From: Nymphaea colorata
Taxonomy: Eukaryota > Streptophyta > Magnoliopsida > Nymphaeales > Nymphaeaceae
Assembly (NCBI RefSeq): GCF_008831285.2
Contig: NC_045140.1
Coordinates: forward strand, 4,629,528 to 4,693,527
DNA: 64,000 nt
Reading direction: 5' to 3'
In this document: positions 1 through 11,675 of the stretch, one piece after another
How the letters are laid out: each line of letters begins with the position of its first letter
Position numbering within the stretch: the first letter of the stretch is position 1
Program-made: the position numbers and the translations under genes
Notes under the pieces: model-generated
The model's database searches: none
The model's input: only the letters and a program-made list of their open reading frames with translations
Told to the model about the DNA's origin: nothing

Positions 1-101
1 TTTATACAAGTGGTGCTTTTGCAGGATTCATTAGATTTGGAAAATATGGTTTTGATATCAGTATACTTGCTAATCTACTCTTTTCTACCTTTTATTGGCA
101 G

Positions 102-597
102 TGTGGATGATGCCTTCCCATATGTCACCTTTTATTTTGAAAATTCGGTTACTTTGAAGGTTCTACCACATGAATACCTTTATCAGATAGGCGTAAGTAC
201 TGCTCTCTTGTTTCATAAGGCATTCTCCTTTTAAGATAATATGTTGCATTGTTGAGTTATTCTCTTCTTGTGCTTGAGTGCAGTTTTGTCCATACTTTGT
301 TTCCCCACTTAGATATTCACATCTATATTTCTAGCTTCTTGGTTAACAGACAATTTTTCTGTTTGATGTTTTTCTAAAATTTAGCATTGTATGTTACTCG
401 ACTTGTAAGTTTGTGCTGTGAAATTGGACATTTGGTTATTAATATTATACTATAAAATGTAGATATTAGTTATTGTAAAGCATACTGATTGGTTTTTTAG
501 AAGTTTTACTCATTTATAGTCTTAAGCTTGTTTTTACCTAAGAAAATAAAAACGATGCTTGATCATACTAAGTGATATGGGTACGGGTATGGAGATG

Positions 598-676
<79 letters not shown>

Positions 677-3605
677 AAATAATACAAAAAAGTCAAAATG
701 AAAGGAACGTTTAAATAAGCAAGTGATATAAATTAAAATAGTACGTGTTAATGAACAATAGCTCTAAGAACAGAATGAAAACTGAGTTTGCAAAAAATTA
801 AATCAAGTAAAATTAAATAGTTTGGATCAGTTCTAATGTAAAAAGTACCCAATTGTGTCCAAGTGGCAAGTACCCACTTTGGGTACGGGTACGGCGACAC
901 GGGTACGTGGGCCTTTTGAAGTACCCATGTAACTTAGATTAAAAGACATCCTCTACATTGCTAGGTTGTTTAGAGCAAGAAATCATCAGTTATCTACTTC
1001 AGATACTTCTTTGCAGTTGCCCTTTAAGTTTCAACATGAGGTGCTGCAGCAGCCACTGCTAATTCGTCCATGTAGAATAGGGGAATGGCTATTGGAAATA
1101 AAGTACATATCATGTTTGAGATACTTTACCAAACTCAAATAGCCAGTGGCAAATTGTAGTTTAAGCTATGAGTTCTTGTTGAATCCATGAAATCTCTTGG
1201 AAGTCTTTCACACCAGCTGTGCCAATAAATCACTCAAAATAAATACTTTTTCTAAAGAAAACAGAGAGTTTAATGGTATGAGGTGCAGCTGTAAAAGCTT
1301 ATGAAATCTGTCTAAAGTCTAAATTGGAAAGGTTTGCTCTCTGATCAGATTGGAGATTGAAATGCTGAGTGGTGTTTCAGTGCCTGTAGTTTGAACGTAT
1401 TAAGGATGGTCACATTTATGTGTGGCAGAGGTCTTGAAAATGGATGTTGACAAGGCATACTTGTATGGATTCATTTTGAAAGTTTGTGATTGTTTTATCC
1501 TTGATGGCTTTTGATTAATCTGTGGCATTAACGTAGGTTATCAAGTTCTCTTCTGTATAATGAGTTTATTTCTTTTAAGTATATTTTCTTGATTTTTCTA
1601 CCTACCTTTGATACTTAATCACCTGAAAATTTTCATTTCTTCTCCAAAACCTTTCCCAACTTTGGTTGGTTTTTCGTTTCCTTGATTTTGCTGTCAACCG
1701 TTTGTTCTGATTCTATGGTAGGTGTCCATCTCATAGGACATATTCATCTTTTTTTTTTTTTGCAAATGCTATTAAATCATTTTAATATATTTGATGTGTA
1801 TTTTTTAATGTTGTATTGTTTTTTTTTCTCCTTTTTGCTGCTCCTTAATCTGCTTAAAACACTGTAGAAGGTCATTGGATTTCTAATGGTCTTACAGAAG
1901 TTCCTTTTAATTGTAAACTATTTATTTGTTACATATACTTAACTTTTTCTAATTTGTTCTAACTAGTACATCTCTTGCTTGTACTAGCTTTCTTATGCTT
2001 TGTCAATGTTGGAGCCTAATTGAGTACAACTGCTTGTGCATTGTGCAGTTTTTCTTTTTGATAATATTTTTTTCAACAGCTTTCTCTTGATACTTGCACT
2101 TCTTACCAGTTTATGCAACTGACTGTTGGAAACTTGGAACAATTTGATTTTACATATCCTTTCAAATTTCTGAGATATTCTCTACCTTAAAAAAAGTATC
2201 AACTCAACTGCTAATAGCATATACCTAAAGCCCCCTGTACCTAAGACTAAAATATATGCATGTTGTCATACATGATGTGTTATTTATTGCAAAAAATTGT
2301 CGAAAATATGATGAACAGTGTCAGGAAAAGTGCGCCATCATTGATCTGTTAGTGTATATGAAATATGAACTGAACCTTTTAGCTGTAAATTGTAAAGTGT
2401 AATAACCCATGTCATGTATCTGTTTGGGATGATTGGTTCTGTTGGTTTTTGGTCCATGTCTTATTACCTGCTTTCCTCACATTTTTTGTTCCATTCGTAT
2501 CAGTATGGCATTGGATTTTTTTATGTACTTTTGCAGGATTTTGATTGGTGCATTGGATTTCAAAATAGTGGGAGCCAAAATAGGGACTCAAGAGGTTGGA
2601 CTGTATTGGGGGGTATGGTTCGATATCCTTTTTCTTGCATAGAAGGGACAGTTCATAGTTGTGAGCTATCTATATTTTCTTTTTTTTGGTTCTTAGATCT
2701 TTATCTTGGCGGTGCTTATCACCGGTAAAAAGGCGTAGCTTCATAAAGCTAGTGGACCCATCTCTTGTCGAAGGGCATAAACGGACAGAATTCAAGTCTG
2801 ACACAGCCATTCACATAATTGGTTGCAGATTCAGATTCATGTAGGTTAAGGGAACTTATTATGAGGTCATATTGGCTATAAGAGAGCTATTCAGAACATT
2901 TATCTATGCATGCACTGGAATCAAATTCCTTGTGCCCTTGGCATATAAGTGAACTTGGACGTGATTCTTGATCAGATTTGGTTTCTTTTTACCAAATGTA
3001 GATGATCAGAGTGTATCTGGATTGACAATGAGATAGACTGGGCCCACTGACATAGCACAGAGTGTATTCCAGATGGTGCATGTTTTCTCCATTTTTGTGT
3101 TGGAATACATTCTCCAAACGAAAAACTAGAGATATACGGATTGAAAGGTGAGTGCAGTCAAAGGGGGACAACCTCTGGCAAGGAGAGAAGCTTTCTTATT
3201 GAGCTCTCCATCTTTTGTAGAATGTGTTTACTTCTATGTCTAAACACTCATGAGGCGGACAAGGGACTAACTCTATATCTAAGTTCTATGCCTCCAAAAG
3301 GTGGATGTATTTGTTCTCCATCTTTTTCTAGGCAAGGCGGCATAGAGTTTTCTATGTGTATCTTGCATGTGGGAGCTCAACCAATTGCACTTTGGCTAAG
3401 TAGAATCCTTTCCACAATAATTGGCTGGCCGCAAATCCACGTTTATAAGAACATAGGGGAACTCATCTTCATCTTTAGCAACTTTTGATGGCAATGGTTG
3501 AACATAGGGTTTCTGGGGCATCACGTCACCTAGATGCACCTTATTTTTTTGACAACTTTCTATAGTCTTGTTTAACATAATTGGTCGTGCTTAAATGTAA
3601 ATTAT

Positions 3606-3645
<40 letters not shown>

Positions 3646-5555
3646 GCTATCTTTGACTAATTAATCTTATGTTGTCTGTGCAGATTTGGTTTTGGCCAAT
3701 AGGTTGGTGGTTTATGATCTTGAGAACCAAGCAATAGGATGGACTAATTATGATTGTGAGTTAATATGTTGTCATTTTTTAGTATGTTTTTTTGTTGCCA
3801 TTTTTTTTATTTAGTTACATGTCAGTGATTCTTTTTGTGGTTCCTTTTTTTTGTTTCTGCAACTATTCTTTAGCTTTTCAATATAAGCAACTAGCGGAGT
3901 TTACCAATCCTTCATTTTACTTGGGCATTAGAGTATTCTTTTGTATGATATATTTAAAATCAGTTTGTGAACTTTCCGTTAATTGCTTAAGATTTCTTGT
4001 TTTGTTATCTCCTTCCTATGGTTTGTGGTTTTATATATAATTTCAAGTTTGTCTCTTACAAATTTGTTGCAACTTGTGATAAATGAATGAAAGAGTATTC
4101 ATTTTTCTTGTGTGCAAACAATACGTGTTGAAGTGTCTTAGAAGTAGTTGACTAAGGAAGCAGTCGTGAAAAAAAAAAAAGAAACCCTCTATTGCAAGGA
4201 CTTCTAGGAAATAGGGAAAACTGCATGATTTTAACGTTTCATGGTTATAGTTGTAATGATTCCTATTACTACCAGGATTTTTGATGATGAATATTCCCTT
4301 GAGAAAAATTGCCAATTTTAGAAAAATTAGGAACACGATTTTACTGTACTCGTACATTATCTAGACATTGTGGTAAATGTTGATGAAAATTATCAACAGC
4401 AGGTGCGCAAAAGAGGTCTGTGTTACAGTGAAGTTTTTGAATTGTTACGTTTGTGAAAATTTGAAATTAGTGCTCTCTCATTGTAGAAACACAAACAAGA
4501 AGAGAAAGAAAAACAACGATCATGATGTAACGTGGAAAACCCTCAACAAGAGGGAAAAGACCACGAATGAGGAGGAGCCGATGCCCACTAGCCGCCAGAC
4601 TCTCTCTCTCCTTAGTCTTTCATTCACACCTTAAGGATTAGGGTTACACGACTTAAATAATGCCCAACAAGGGCTACAAGCTGGATCGGATCCGGATCCG
4701 GACCCGGTCCCGAGACCCATGTAACATACTTCAACACTCATCTTGCCAGACATGAACTTTCTAGTCCATGCTGATTGTTTGCGACATCTATGGACACAGT
4801 GTCTTCAACCATCTTGGTTTCTGGCTGGTCTGAGATTAAGTAAATGATGGTTAAGGTAACGAGTCTCAAGGGCCAGAACATATATGTCTGGGTCAGCTGA
4901 CGTTGGCCACGTTCAGCTAGAATCTGGTCATCTGACTTTATGCCATATAAGTAATTTTGTTTCTTTATTTAAATACTAATAAACGCACAATCATTTAATG
5001 AAATTGTATAGCTTAGGAACGCATTATTTCCCATCTTTATACCTAATGCCGTTCAAGTTGGGTTAAGAATTTACCCGGTGTGAGATATCAGGTTGCTGTT
5101 ATTTATAACGTTATTGTTTCATACTGGCAAAAGAAAAAAAGAAAAGCATGGTTAGAAAGTGGTATCTTTGAGTTTGGTCTGACATCTGGTCAGATTTAGG
5201 TTAGTTTTGAATCCATCTTACCAAATTCAAGCATATCTGAGGTTTAGTCGGATGTTATAAGTTTGTCTGGCTCATTCACCAACTGAAAATTAGTCAATCC
5301 TCCTGTCACATAATTTTTTTTCCTTCCCCCTCTCTGTAAGGGTACTTTCTCTGGTCATAGTATTTCCAATTATATCTGATGGTTTTCAAATTCTCTTTTT
5401 CTTTTTCAGGCTCCTCAAGCATCAAAATCAAAGACTCCAGGACTGGAGCCATGTATTCCGTTGGGGCCCATAACATTTCCTTGGCCTGTAAACTAGATTT
5501 GCCGCGGTTCTCTTTAATTATATATCTGATCATCCTTCTTCATTGGATTTGTTGA
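102..5555 (+). CDS. Atypical aspartic protease, GPI-anchored A36/A39-like (3' part, 4 exons)
   Basis: Four exons fit together in phase: 102-192, 2537-2612, 3684-3755 and 5410-5555, ending in TGA. Intron borders are gtaagt/ttgcag, gtatgg/tgtgcag and gtgagt/tttcag. They encode about 127 C-terminal residues of a pepsin-fold (A1) protease: VDDAFPYVTFYFENS, then PHEYLYQ, DFDWCIGFQNSG, TVLGD split across an intron, and LVVYDLENQAIGWTNYDC. This order is that of the plant aspartic proteases related to Arabidopsis A36/A39. The tail SSSIKIKD...GAHNIS followed by FSLIIYLIILLHW looks like a GPI-attachment signal, so the protein is likely secreted and held at the plasma membrane. The family acts in pollen and pollen-tube growth; that role is inferred here. 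Both catalytic Asp motifs lie upstream of the window, so activity cannot be judged. A solo copia LTR sits in the last intron. Confidence 0.9.
600..673. repeat. (AT)n microsatellite
   Basis: Uninterrupted AT dinucleotide run of about 74 bp in intron 1 (193-2536) of the aspartic protease gene. The intron otherwise shows no recognisable coding sequence. GGGTACGGGTAC-like motifs occur on both sides (about 575-595 and 880-905), which may mark a decayed transposon carrying the repeat. Confidence 0.95.
3607..3642. repeat. (GA)n microsatellite
   Basis: GA run of about 36 bp in intron 2 of the aspartic protease gene, roughly 40 bp before the acceptor of the third visible exon. Confidence 0.95.
4482..4736 (-). 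mobile_element. Solo copia-type LTR in protease intron
   Basis: On the minus strand the 255-bp segment starts TGTTGAAGTATG and ends GTTTGTGTTTCTACA, the TG...CA ends of an LTR. The same GTTTCTACA end closes the full copia LTRs at 35230 and 42764. The segment is flanked by the perfect 5-bp direct repeat CTCAT (4477-4481 and 4737-4741), the size of a copia target-site duplication. No internal retroelement coding lies beside it, so it is best read as a solo LTR left by LTR-LTR recombination. It lies antisense inside the last intron (3756-5409) of the aspartic protease gene and does not touch splice sites. Confidence 0.85.
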
Positions 5556-6042
5556 GTTAGCTGGTTAATGCAGCTTGATTCATTTTGTTAATTTATCTCA
5601 TTGAATGAAAAAAGCTGTTGTATTTGTCCAATCCACGATCTTCTTTTTGTCCAAAACCAATTCTGCAAGATGTCGCCCAAATGCAGTTTTAACAAATCTG
5701 GATCAGTTGTTGCCGTCATACCAGCAATTCATGTTTCTGCTCTTGTGAATGCCACTCTCTGTGGGTGCTGGTCATAACTTTGGAGTTTTACCATCCTGGT
5801 GTTCAGCCTAAAGATCTACCTGATAGTGGGTTATGTGTTCGTGGCCAAATCAAAAAATTCCCTGAAGACTTCCGTGCACATTGCAATCTTAGCCACAACA
5901 TGTTTGAAGCCAAAACAAATAGCAAAACTGGAGCAAGTTTGTGGAGGACTACCCAAGAGCTTATATATATAGAGATATATATGTCTGGTTGGGGCTCCGA
6001 TCTTCTGATGGACTTTTGCCTTGTGCTTCAACCAAGGGGACA

Positions 6043-8083
6043 TCACTCACATTGGAAATTCCATGTCTTGGGCATAAGCTGGAACTTCTGGTGGGTGTAA
6101 TTGAAAGACAGCTTCTGCATCGGTGCTAGAGGCAACCCTCCGTTGACGACGCAATCATCAAAACGAAGGACCTTCAACATTCTGGGATCGACGAGATTCT
6201 GCGACAGGTTCGCACACCTGACATGAATTTCTGTAACAGGACACATCGGGCAGTTGTTCTTTATTTCCACCATGAACTGCGGCAGCTTCCCAAAACCCAC
6301 TTGGACCTGGCGAACTGAAGGACCGTTGTTTTCGCACCTGGATCCAGCCACTGCATAGTAATGTTGCATCTCTCATGTTAAAAATGATGCATTTCTGATA
6401 TTTGTGTGACATCATTGCACTTCTTTTGCATAGTTATTTATGTGCAGTACTGTGAGAGGGAGTTAGAGAGAGAAAGCTTTCTTTGTGGTTTTGGACCCAT
6501 AAAAGTGTTGTCCTTGCTTCACATCAAGTTGACAATGATGTCTTGTCAAGTACCTTTTCTTGCGCTTAGCTGATTGAAGAATCCTGTAGGCCGTAGAGAT
6601 GAGCGTTCTCTGTTCAGCCTTGCAAATTTTCTTCCTAGTTTTATCAATTAAGCTTGCCCCAAAAAACAGGGTAGATTTATGGAACACTTGTTATAGTGTT
6701 TCAAACATCCAATCCATTTTTGGGGCCTGACTCATGGGATGTAAGAATGTGGGATGTTGCCAAACGACTTCTTAGCTTCACAGGTTTTGGAAAAAACGCA
6801 GAAAAAAGAGAAAGATAGAAGAAAAGGGAGGCGCGTAAGGGACGCGGTAGAATTTCATATCCTGCTTGAAAGATATGCCAAAAGGTCCTTTTCTAGATAG
6901 AAATATGTCCATTATTTACCGCCAATGCTATTATGCGTGTGACCATGATGCGAGAGAGCAGATCGAATCACGCAGCAGATGGCCCTCTGAATGTGAAACT
7001 CTGTAGGATGCATATATGTTGCAGGCAGCAGATCGAATCATGCGGCCGACGGCCTTCTTAATGTCAAACGCTGTATATATATATATATATAAGACCACCG
7101 TTCCTCTCAGGATGCTTGCATGCATCTCAGTGATGGGCCAAGCCCAACCTTGCCTTGTCTGAGGGCCCAGGGTTAAGTGGGTGAGACCATACTACTTGGT
7201 CTTGGTGGTGTTTCATGTAAAAAGGGTCGGTCACTTGGTTGACCCATCAGCTGTCTTTGTTGTATGGGTACTCTCTAGTTCTGCAAACTGACAGCTAGAT
7301 CTGGTTGGAGAGCTCATTCATTATCTATTCTACTGAATTTGATACTTATTTGGTTGAAACGCTAAGAGGATTGGGGCAAAAGAAGGGGCTCCAGCCACCT
7401 GCCCAGCGGGTTGGATTTAAGATCTTCAAAGTTTGGAAGATTATTTGTGGGGTTCTACTAAATCCTAGCTTGTTAACAACATCTAAAACAAAAGTAGTAA
7501 AAATGAAGTCAAGAATAAGTTTTTGGGAAGTACCCACTCCTTTCAGACAACAGGAAGAAGAAACATTGGGAAAAATTTTCTCCCTGCTTGTGTTCTCTCA
7601 TTCATGAGAAGATGGGGAGAACTTTCCTTGGGGATGCATTATTTACCATTCAAACTGGACCTTTGGAAGGCATGGAAAACTATTCACTACCCTGGACTTG
7701 TGACAGGTAGGATAGGAGAGAGAAAAAGTGGGGGGGGGGGGGGGGGAGAGAGAGAGAGTGATGGGCAATCTGAGGACTGGTGCAACGATTCATTCATCAA
7801 CCATGCAAAACATGTAAAACATTTAAGCAAAGTGTTGAAACAATTAGTAAAACTATTGAGGTAACCAATTTATAAAAGCAATGGCCTCAAGGAGTGACTT
7901 GGACGGCCAAAAAGAAGTCATTTGAGCATCAAGGAAAAGAACTCCAGCTTTGATCTCAGAGAGATGGAAAAAGGGTGAGAAAACAAGGGTGAGAAAACCT
8001 TTCATACCTTGTATGATCAGTAAACTGATGGCGGCCATTGCAAATACCCATTGAGCAAGCTTGAAGGTTGCTGTTGTCGGCAT
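6043..8083 (-). CDS. TPD1-like secreted cysteine-rich protein (2 exons, complete)
   Basis: Exon 1 is 8083-8008 and exon 2 is 6350-6043 on the minus strand. The 1.66-kb intron has donor GTATGA and acceptor TATGCAG, with the junction Val codon split G|TG. The product is 127 aa. An N-terminal hydrophobic stretch (WVFAMAAISLLIIQ, residues 12-25) acts as a signal peptide, followed by SRCENN near the mature N-terminus. The mature part has six cysteines in the TPD1-family order: CENN, then FMVEIKNNCPMCPVTEIHV, RCANLSQNLVDP, RFDDCVVNGGLPLA and a terminal Cys before Glu-stop. TAPETUM DETERMINANT1-type proteins are ligands of the EMS1/EXS receptor kinase in anther cell fate; shorter paralogues such as this have less certain roles. 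The gene is convergent with the aspartic protease, its stop 488 bp from that gene's stop. Confidence 0.9.
7073..7092. repeat. Short (AT)n run next to a degenerate 70-bp direct repeat
   Basis: An AT run of about 20 bp in the TPD1-like intron. Just before it, the phrase GCAGATCGAATCA, GC-rich text and then ATGTNAAACNCTGTA occurs twice (from about 6958 and about 7028), which looks like a decayed direct duplication. Confidence 0.6.
7730..7758. repeat. Poly-G tract (G17) followed by GA repeat
   Basis: Seventeen consecutive G (7730-7746) run straight into a GA repeat inside the intron of the TPD1-like gene. On the transcribed (minus) strand this is C17. Such a run can form a G-quadruplex on the plus strand. 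Its exact length is error-prone in sequencing. Confidence 0.85.
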
Positions 8084-8152
8084 TGTTCTTCAGAGTGAGA
8101 AAGAGAGAGGGAGGGATAGAGAGAGGGACAATGGTAGGCTGGAGAAGACGCG

Positions 8153-8165
8153 TTATCTATATAAA
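8153..8165 (-). promoter_or_regulatory. Candidate TATA box of the TPD1-like gene
   Basis: Reads TTTATATAGATAA on the minus strand, 70 bp upstream of the ATG at 8083. This would place the transcription start about 30 bp downstream and give a 5' leader of roughly 40 nt. Spacing and sequence fit a plant TATA box; there is no direct evidence of use. Confidence 0.5.
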
Positions 8166-10151
8166 GAACAGCAGGGGAAGAGTTCACATGCAGAAAAGAT
8201 GCAGTAATATTCTTGTGGCTGGTTAAGACAAAAACCGAGCATGTGTACTTCGGTTTCTTACAGATTTAAACAACAAATACGATAACAAAGGGAAAAGAAA
8301 AAAAGGAGAAAAGGTTCTCTTCACCTTCAGTCAACAGTTTAATGGAGTACTGTACCTCGATATCACTGCACTTGAGTTCAGAAGCAACTCAACTTTGAGT
8401 ATTCATGTTTACAGCAAACGCATGTATCCTTTTGGAATTTTAAACCCCCAGGTTTCAAATCCTTATTTTCACGCAAAATTTGCGTTAAGATCTACGAAGT
8501 TGAGATATAATAAGGATTTCAGATTCATCGTTTTCAATTTTCGATCTTAAATTTAAGTTGAGCCTTACTTTATATCAGACCTACCAATTTAAGATTCAAA
8601 GTAATCAAACGTCTCCAAATAATAATTAAAAAAAAAGGTTCTTCAAACTTCGCACGTTTATTATTTCGTTAAAAATGATGCGGTTCTTTATGTTTTTATC
8701 TTCAACCTTTATGTCGATGAGCGGGGCCTTCTAGGTCTCGCTGTTGCTTCTGATCTCCTTGCACATGCTCTTGTAACTGAATAAACTCCCCCATGTGATA
8801 CGCTCTGCTCTGGATCTGACACAGTGACAGTGCCAAATCCATGGCTTCCTTGTTTTCTTTTCCCTCCTCTTCTAATAATTGTTGTGGAAATTTGTGGTCT
8901 CAGAATTTCCTAAGTCAGACCAAGCTTTTACGTGATATATCATGTCAGATGCCAACTTTCATATGATATTACCAACATTTGGAAACATTTGCATTGTCAC
9001 AACTAGATTTTCTTGCATACCCAATTTCGGCTGTCACCTAAGCATGCCTTGAACACCATTGTAGAACTGTGCCATACATTCAGTTTTAATATTTTTTGTC
9101 CAAGAGTCTTTGGCCATTTGATTCACTTGGAATGAATGAAATTTTAGAAGAAGCATTACTCTCATTCTTTAAAAATGTGACTTGCATTATTAAACGAAGA
9201 ATGGATTCTGGTAGGCTCATTCTGAATCAATATTCTAGAATTATGATCCCACCTTAAGGGATAGAGTTATAATTGTAGAATTTTGGAATTTTTTCATCTG
9301 TCAATAGGGCACAAGACATGAAGACTTTAATATCATGAACATTAGAATTTTAATTCCTTGTTTGCCAAACAAGTTATCTTTAATTTTAGAATGAAAATTT
9401 CATCCTATCAAAATGAAAGGAAAATTAAACTTGGAATCTTCATTCCAATTCTCAATCAAGGTGGAAATTTGATTATAGAATTTTGATTCCAGAATTAAAA
9501 TTCTAAGAAATCAAACACCCTTGAGATATCAAATTGAAAAATTACAATAAAACATTTATGCAACCACTAAACTAAGATCAAATCGCGATTCATTTCGCCT
9601 GGCCGGAGCGCTTCATCCATATTGACATTATTATTGTCCACAACGCGCCGCCTACTCTAGCAAACCAAGTGTGGTTTCAACTTGTTGGCAACATAGACAG
9701 TTGTTCACAAGATATTTGTTTCATACCCTCTAGCCCAAAAGGTCTGCTCTAACTTTGCCTTTCACAAGAACTGATGCCCATGAAAACATTCTAACCATGA
9801 TTGCCTCTTTCAATTGTGATGTCCACCATCCTCTACCAACTCTTTTGAATCTCCATATCAATGATCTTTTCAAAGGCACTTAAAAGTCCTTGATAATAAC
9901 AGTAATAAAAAAAAACACATGACTTTTTGTTGTTATAACAACAATTGGTTGATTCCTATGGAAATTGGATGGAAGCATGTTGTTTGTTATGTTCTTGGTG
10001 GAGGAACATGAAAAGGAGTGCCCTCGGTTGGCACGCAGCACGGGGTGCATGCGTGGCACATAAAGGGTAACACGTAGAAGGTGCGAGAGCATAGCATTCA
10101 AAGTGCCTTCAAATTGGATTAGAGGCTTGCCTTCTAGTAGCTACTGCGTTT

Positions 10152-10438
10152 GGAGTGTTTGGATGCCATCAAAACTTGATTTGATAAAATGTGGTTTTTT
10201 ACTCAAAAAAGAATGTTTTGTTGCTCAAACAGTGTTTTGTGCATGTAGCCAAACGCGACCCTAGATTCGATCAAACCCGATTTTGTAAAAAGAAGTGAAA
10301 AACCTCAACCATTCGGGTTTTTTTATGAAAACCCAAGTTTTGGGTATGTCACTCAGACAAACAAACCAAGTTTTAAAACTCATTAAAAAGTTTGAGTATA
10401 TAAAAGTGAGGTAGATGAGGGTGTCATCCAAATGCCCC
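10152..10438. mobile_element. MITE-like element, inverted ends GTGTTTGGATGNCA
   Basis: The left end reads GGAGTGTTTGGATGCCATC. The right end, read on the other strand, is GGGGGCATTTGGATGACACC, so about 15 of 20 terminal bases match as an inverted repeat. The segment is about 290 bp, AT-rich inside and non-coding. I could not define a target-site duplication. A related end (GTGTTTGGATGACACC) recurs near 43715. Confidence 0.4.
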
Positions 10439-10730
10439 CTTAAACTTTTTACATGGTTAGTATAAGCCTTCTATAAGCTTGGTTTTGCTAATTCAATTGT
10501 TGAATTTTATTGAAGGTTGATCATTTTTCCCACTTGGTGAATATACCTAGGTTTCTCTCACACAACTTCCAAATGCTAAACGGACATTGTCGAAACTCAA
10601 ACGGCATTTTGCCACATAACTATATTCACAAATTTAAATTAAAGGCAACAAGACACCTTTTATGAGCCGTAAAATCCAAAGATATGAGATCCAGTGTGCA
10701 AAACAAGAGCCAAGCCGATAGGGACGAAGC

Positions 10731-10989
10731 TAGGGCTGGGCATCGGACCAGCCCGGGCCCAGACCCAACCATCATGGACTGGGCCCCTATTCAATTTTCA
10801 TAAAAGAATTAAAATATGTATATTTCAGATATAGATATAAGAAAAAATATTTAAAAATTAATATTTTTATCTGGCAGAATTGGGTCTGGCCTGGCCCGGC
10901 CGATGTCAACCCGGGCCTAGGCCTGAACCTACTTTTCAAAGCCATGGTGGCCCGGCCTTGATGCAACTTCTGCCCAGTGCCCAGCCTTA
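10731..10989. mobile_element. hAT-type MITE candidate, TAGGGCTGGGCA ends
   Basis: The left end is TAGGGCTGGGCATCGG and the inverted right end is TAAGGCTGGGCACTGGGC. The ends are GC-rich (GCCCGGGCC phrases) and the core (about 10800-10870) is strongly AT-rich. The 8-bp flanks are not a convincing target-site duplication. The element at 45592-45824 has the same architecture and similar ends, which supports a family. Confidence 0.5.
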
Positions 10990-11639
10990 GACAGCTGTAG
11001 GTTTTTTTTTTTCCCCTTCTTGGGGAGAGGGGATTATATAATTTGCAAAATTTCCACCTGGCCAAATGAAAATTTCTGTAAGATCTATGGGAAGCATGGT
11101 CCCTGCCGGCCTTCTTTGGCTCCACCCTTACAAGCCAACCTCGGGATTCGAGTCTCAAGAAAACCCCTTGAGATCATGCTGATGAATTAGTAAGCGCCCA
11201 TAGAATTTTGACCCAGTGGGCCTGGAGACCATCAGGCCGTGGTGGCCTGACTAATGGGCCCGAGCCATCAGCTCACTTCAGAAGAAGGACGCCTAAAAGA
11301 TGCTGATCACACGGCGCATCCTACACAGTAAAGGAAGGAAGGAAGGATATTTTGATAATTTGTTAAAACAAAATGTCCTTCATAGTCTTTTTTTTTTTCA
11401 TTTTCATTTTTGTCTTTATTTCATTTTCATTTTTGTCTTTTGTTTGTCAATATGCAAAATAAGTATGTTAGTCATTAACCATATTGGCGCAGAAAAATTC
11501 GTGCACCAATATGATGCATATAACAAGGTTCGGCCAACCACTGGCACAGCTGTGCTCCTTAGATTGCTCCATTCATTACCCTTCTCTTTGAGTTTTGTTT
11601 TCGCCTATCTTAGCTGCATTGATGTGGCTTCACATTCTC

Positions 11640-11642
<3 letters not shown>

Positions 11643-11671
<29 letters not shown>
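11643..11671. repeat. (AT)n microsatellite
   Basis: AT dinucleotide run of about 29 bp in intergenic DNA. Confidence 0.95.

Positions 11672-11675
<4 letters not shown>

Noticed and set aside
1-101. Coding exon at the very start of the window
   Set aside because: An open frame crosses it, but the conserved protease reading begins right after the TTGGCAG acceptor at 100-101, so this is better read as intron.
11130-11160. Possible tRNA T-loop text (GGGATTCGAGTCTC)
   Set aside because: No matching anticodon arm, D arm or acceptor stem could be placed around it.
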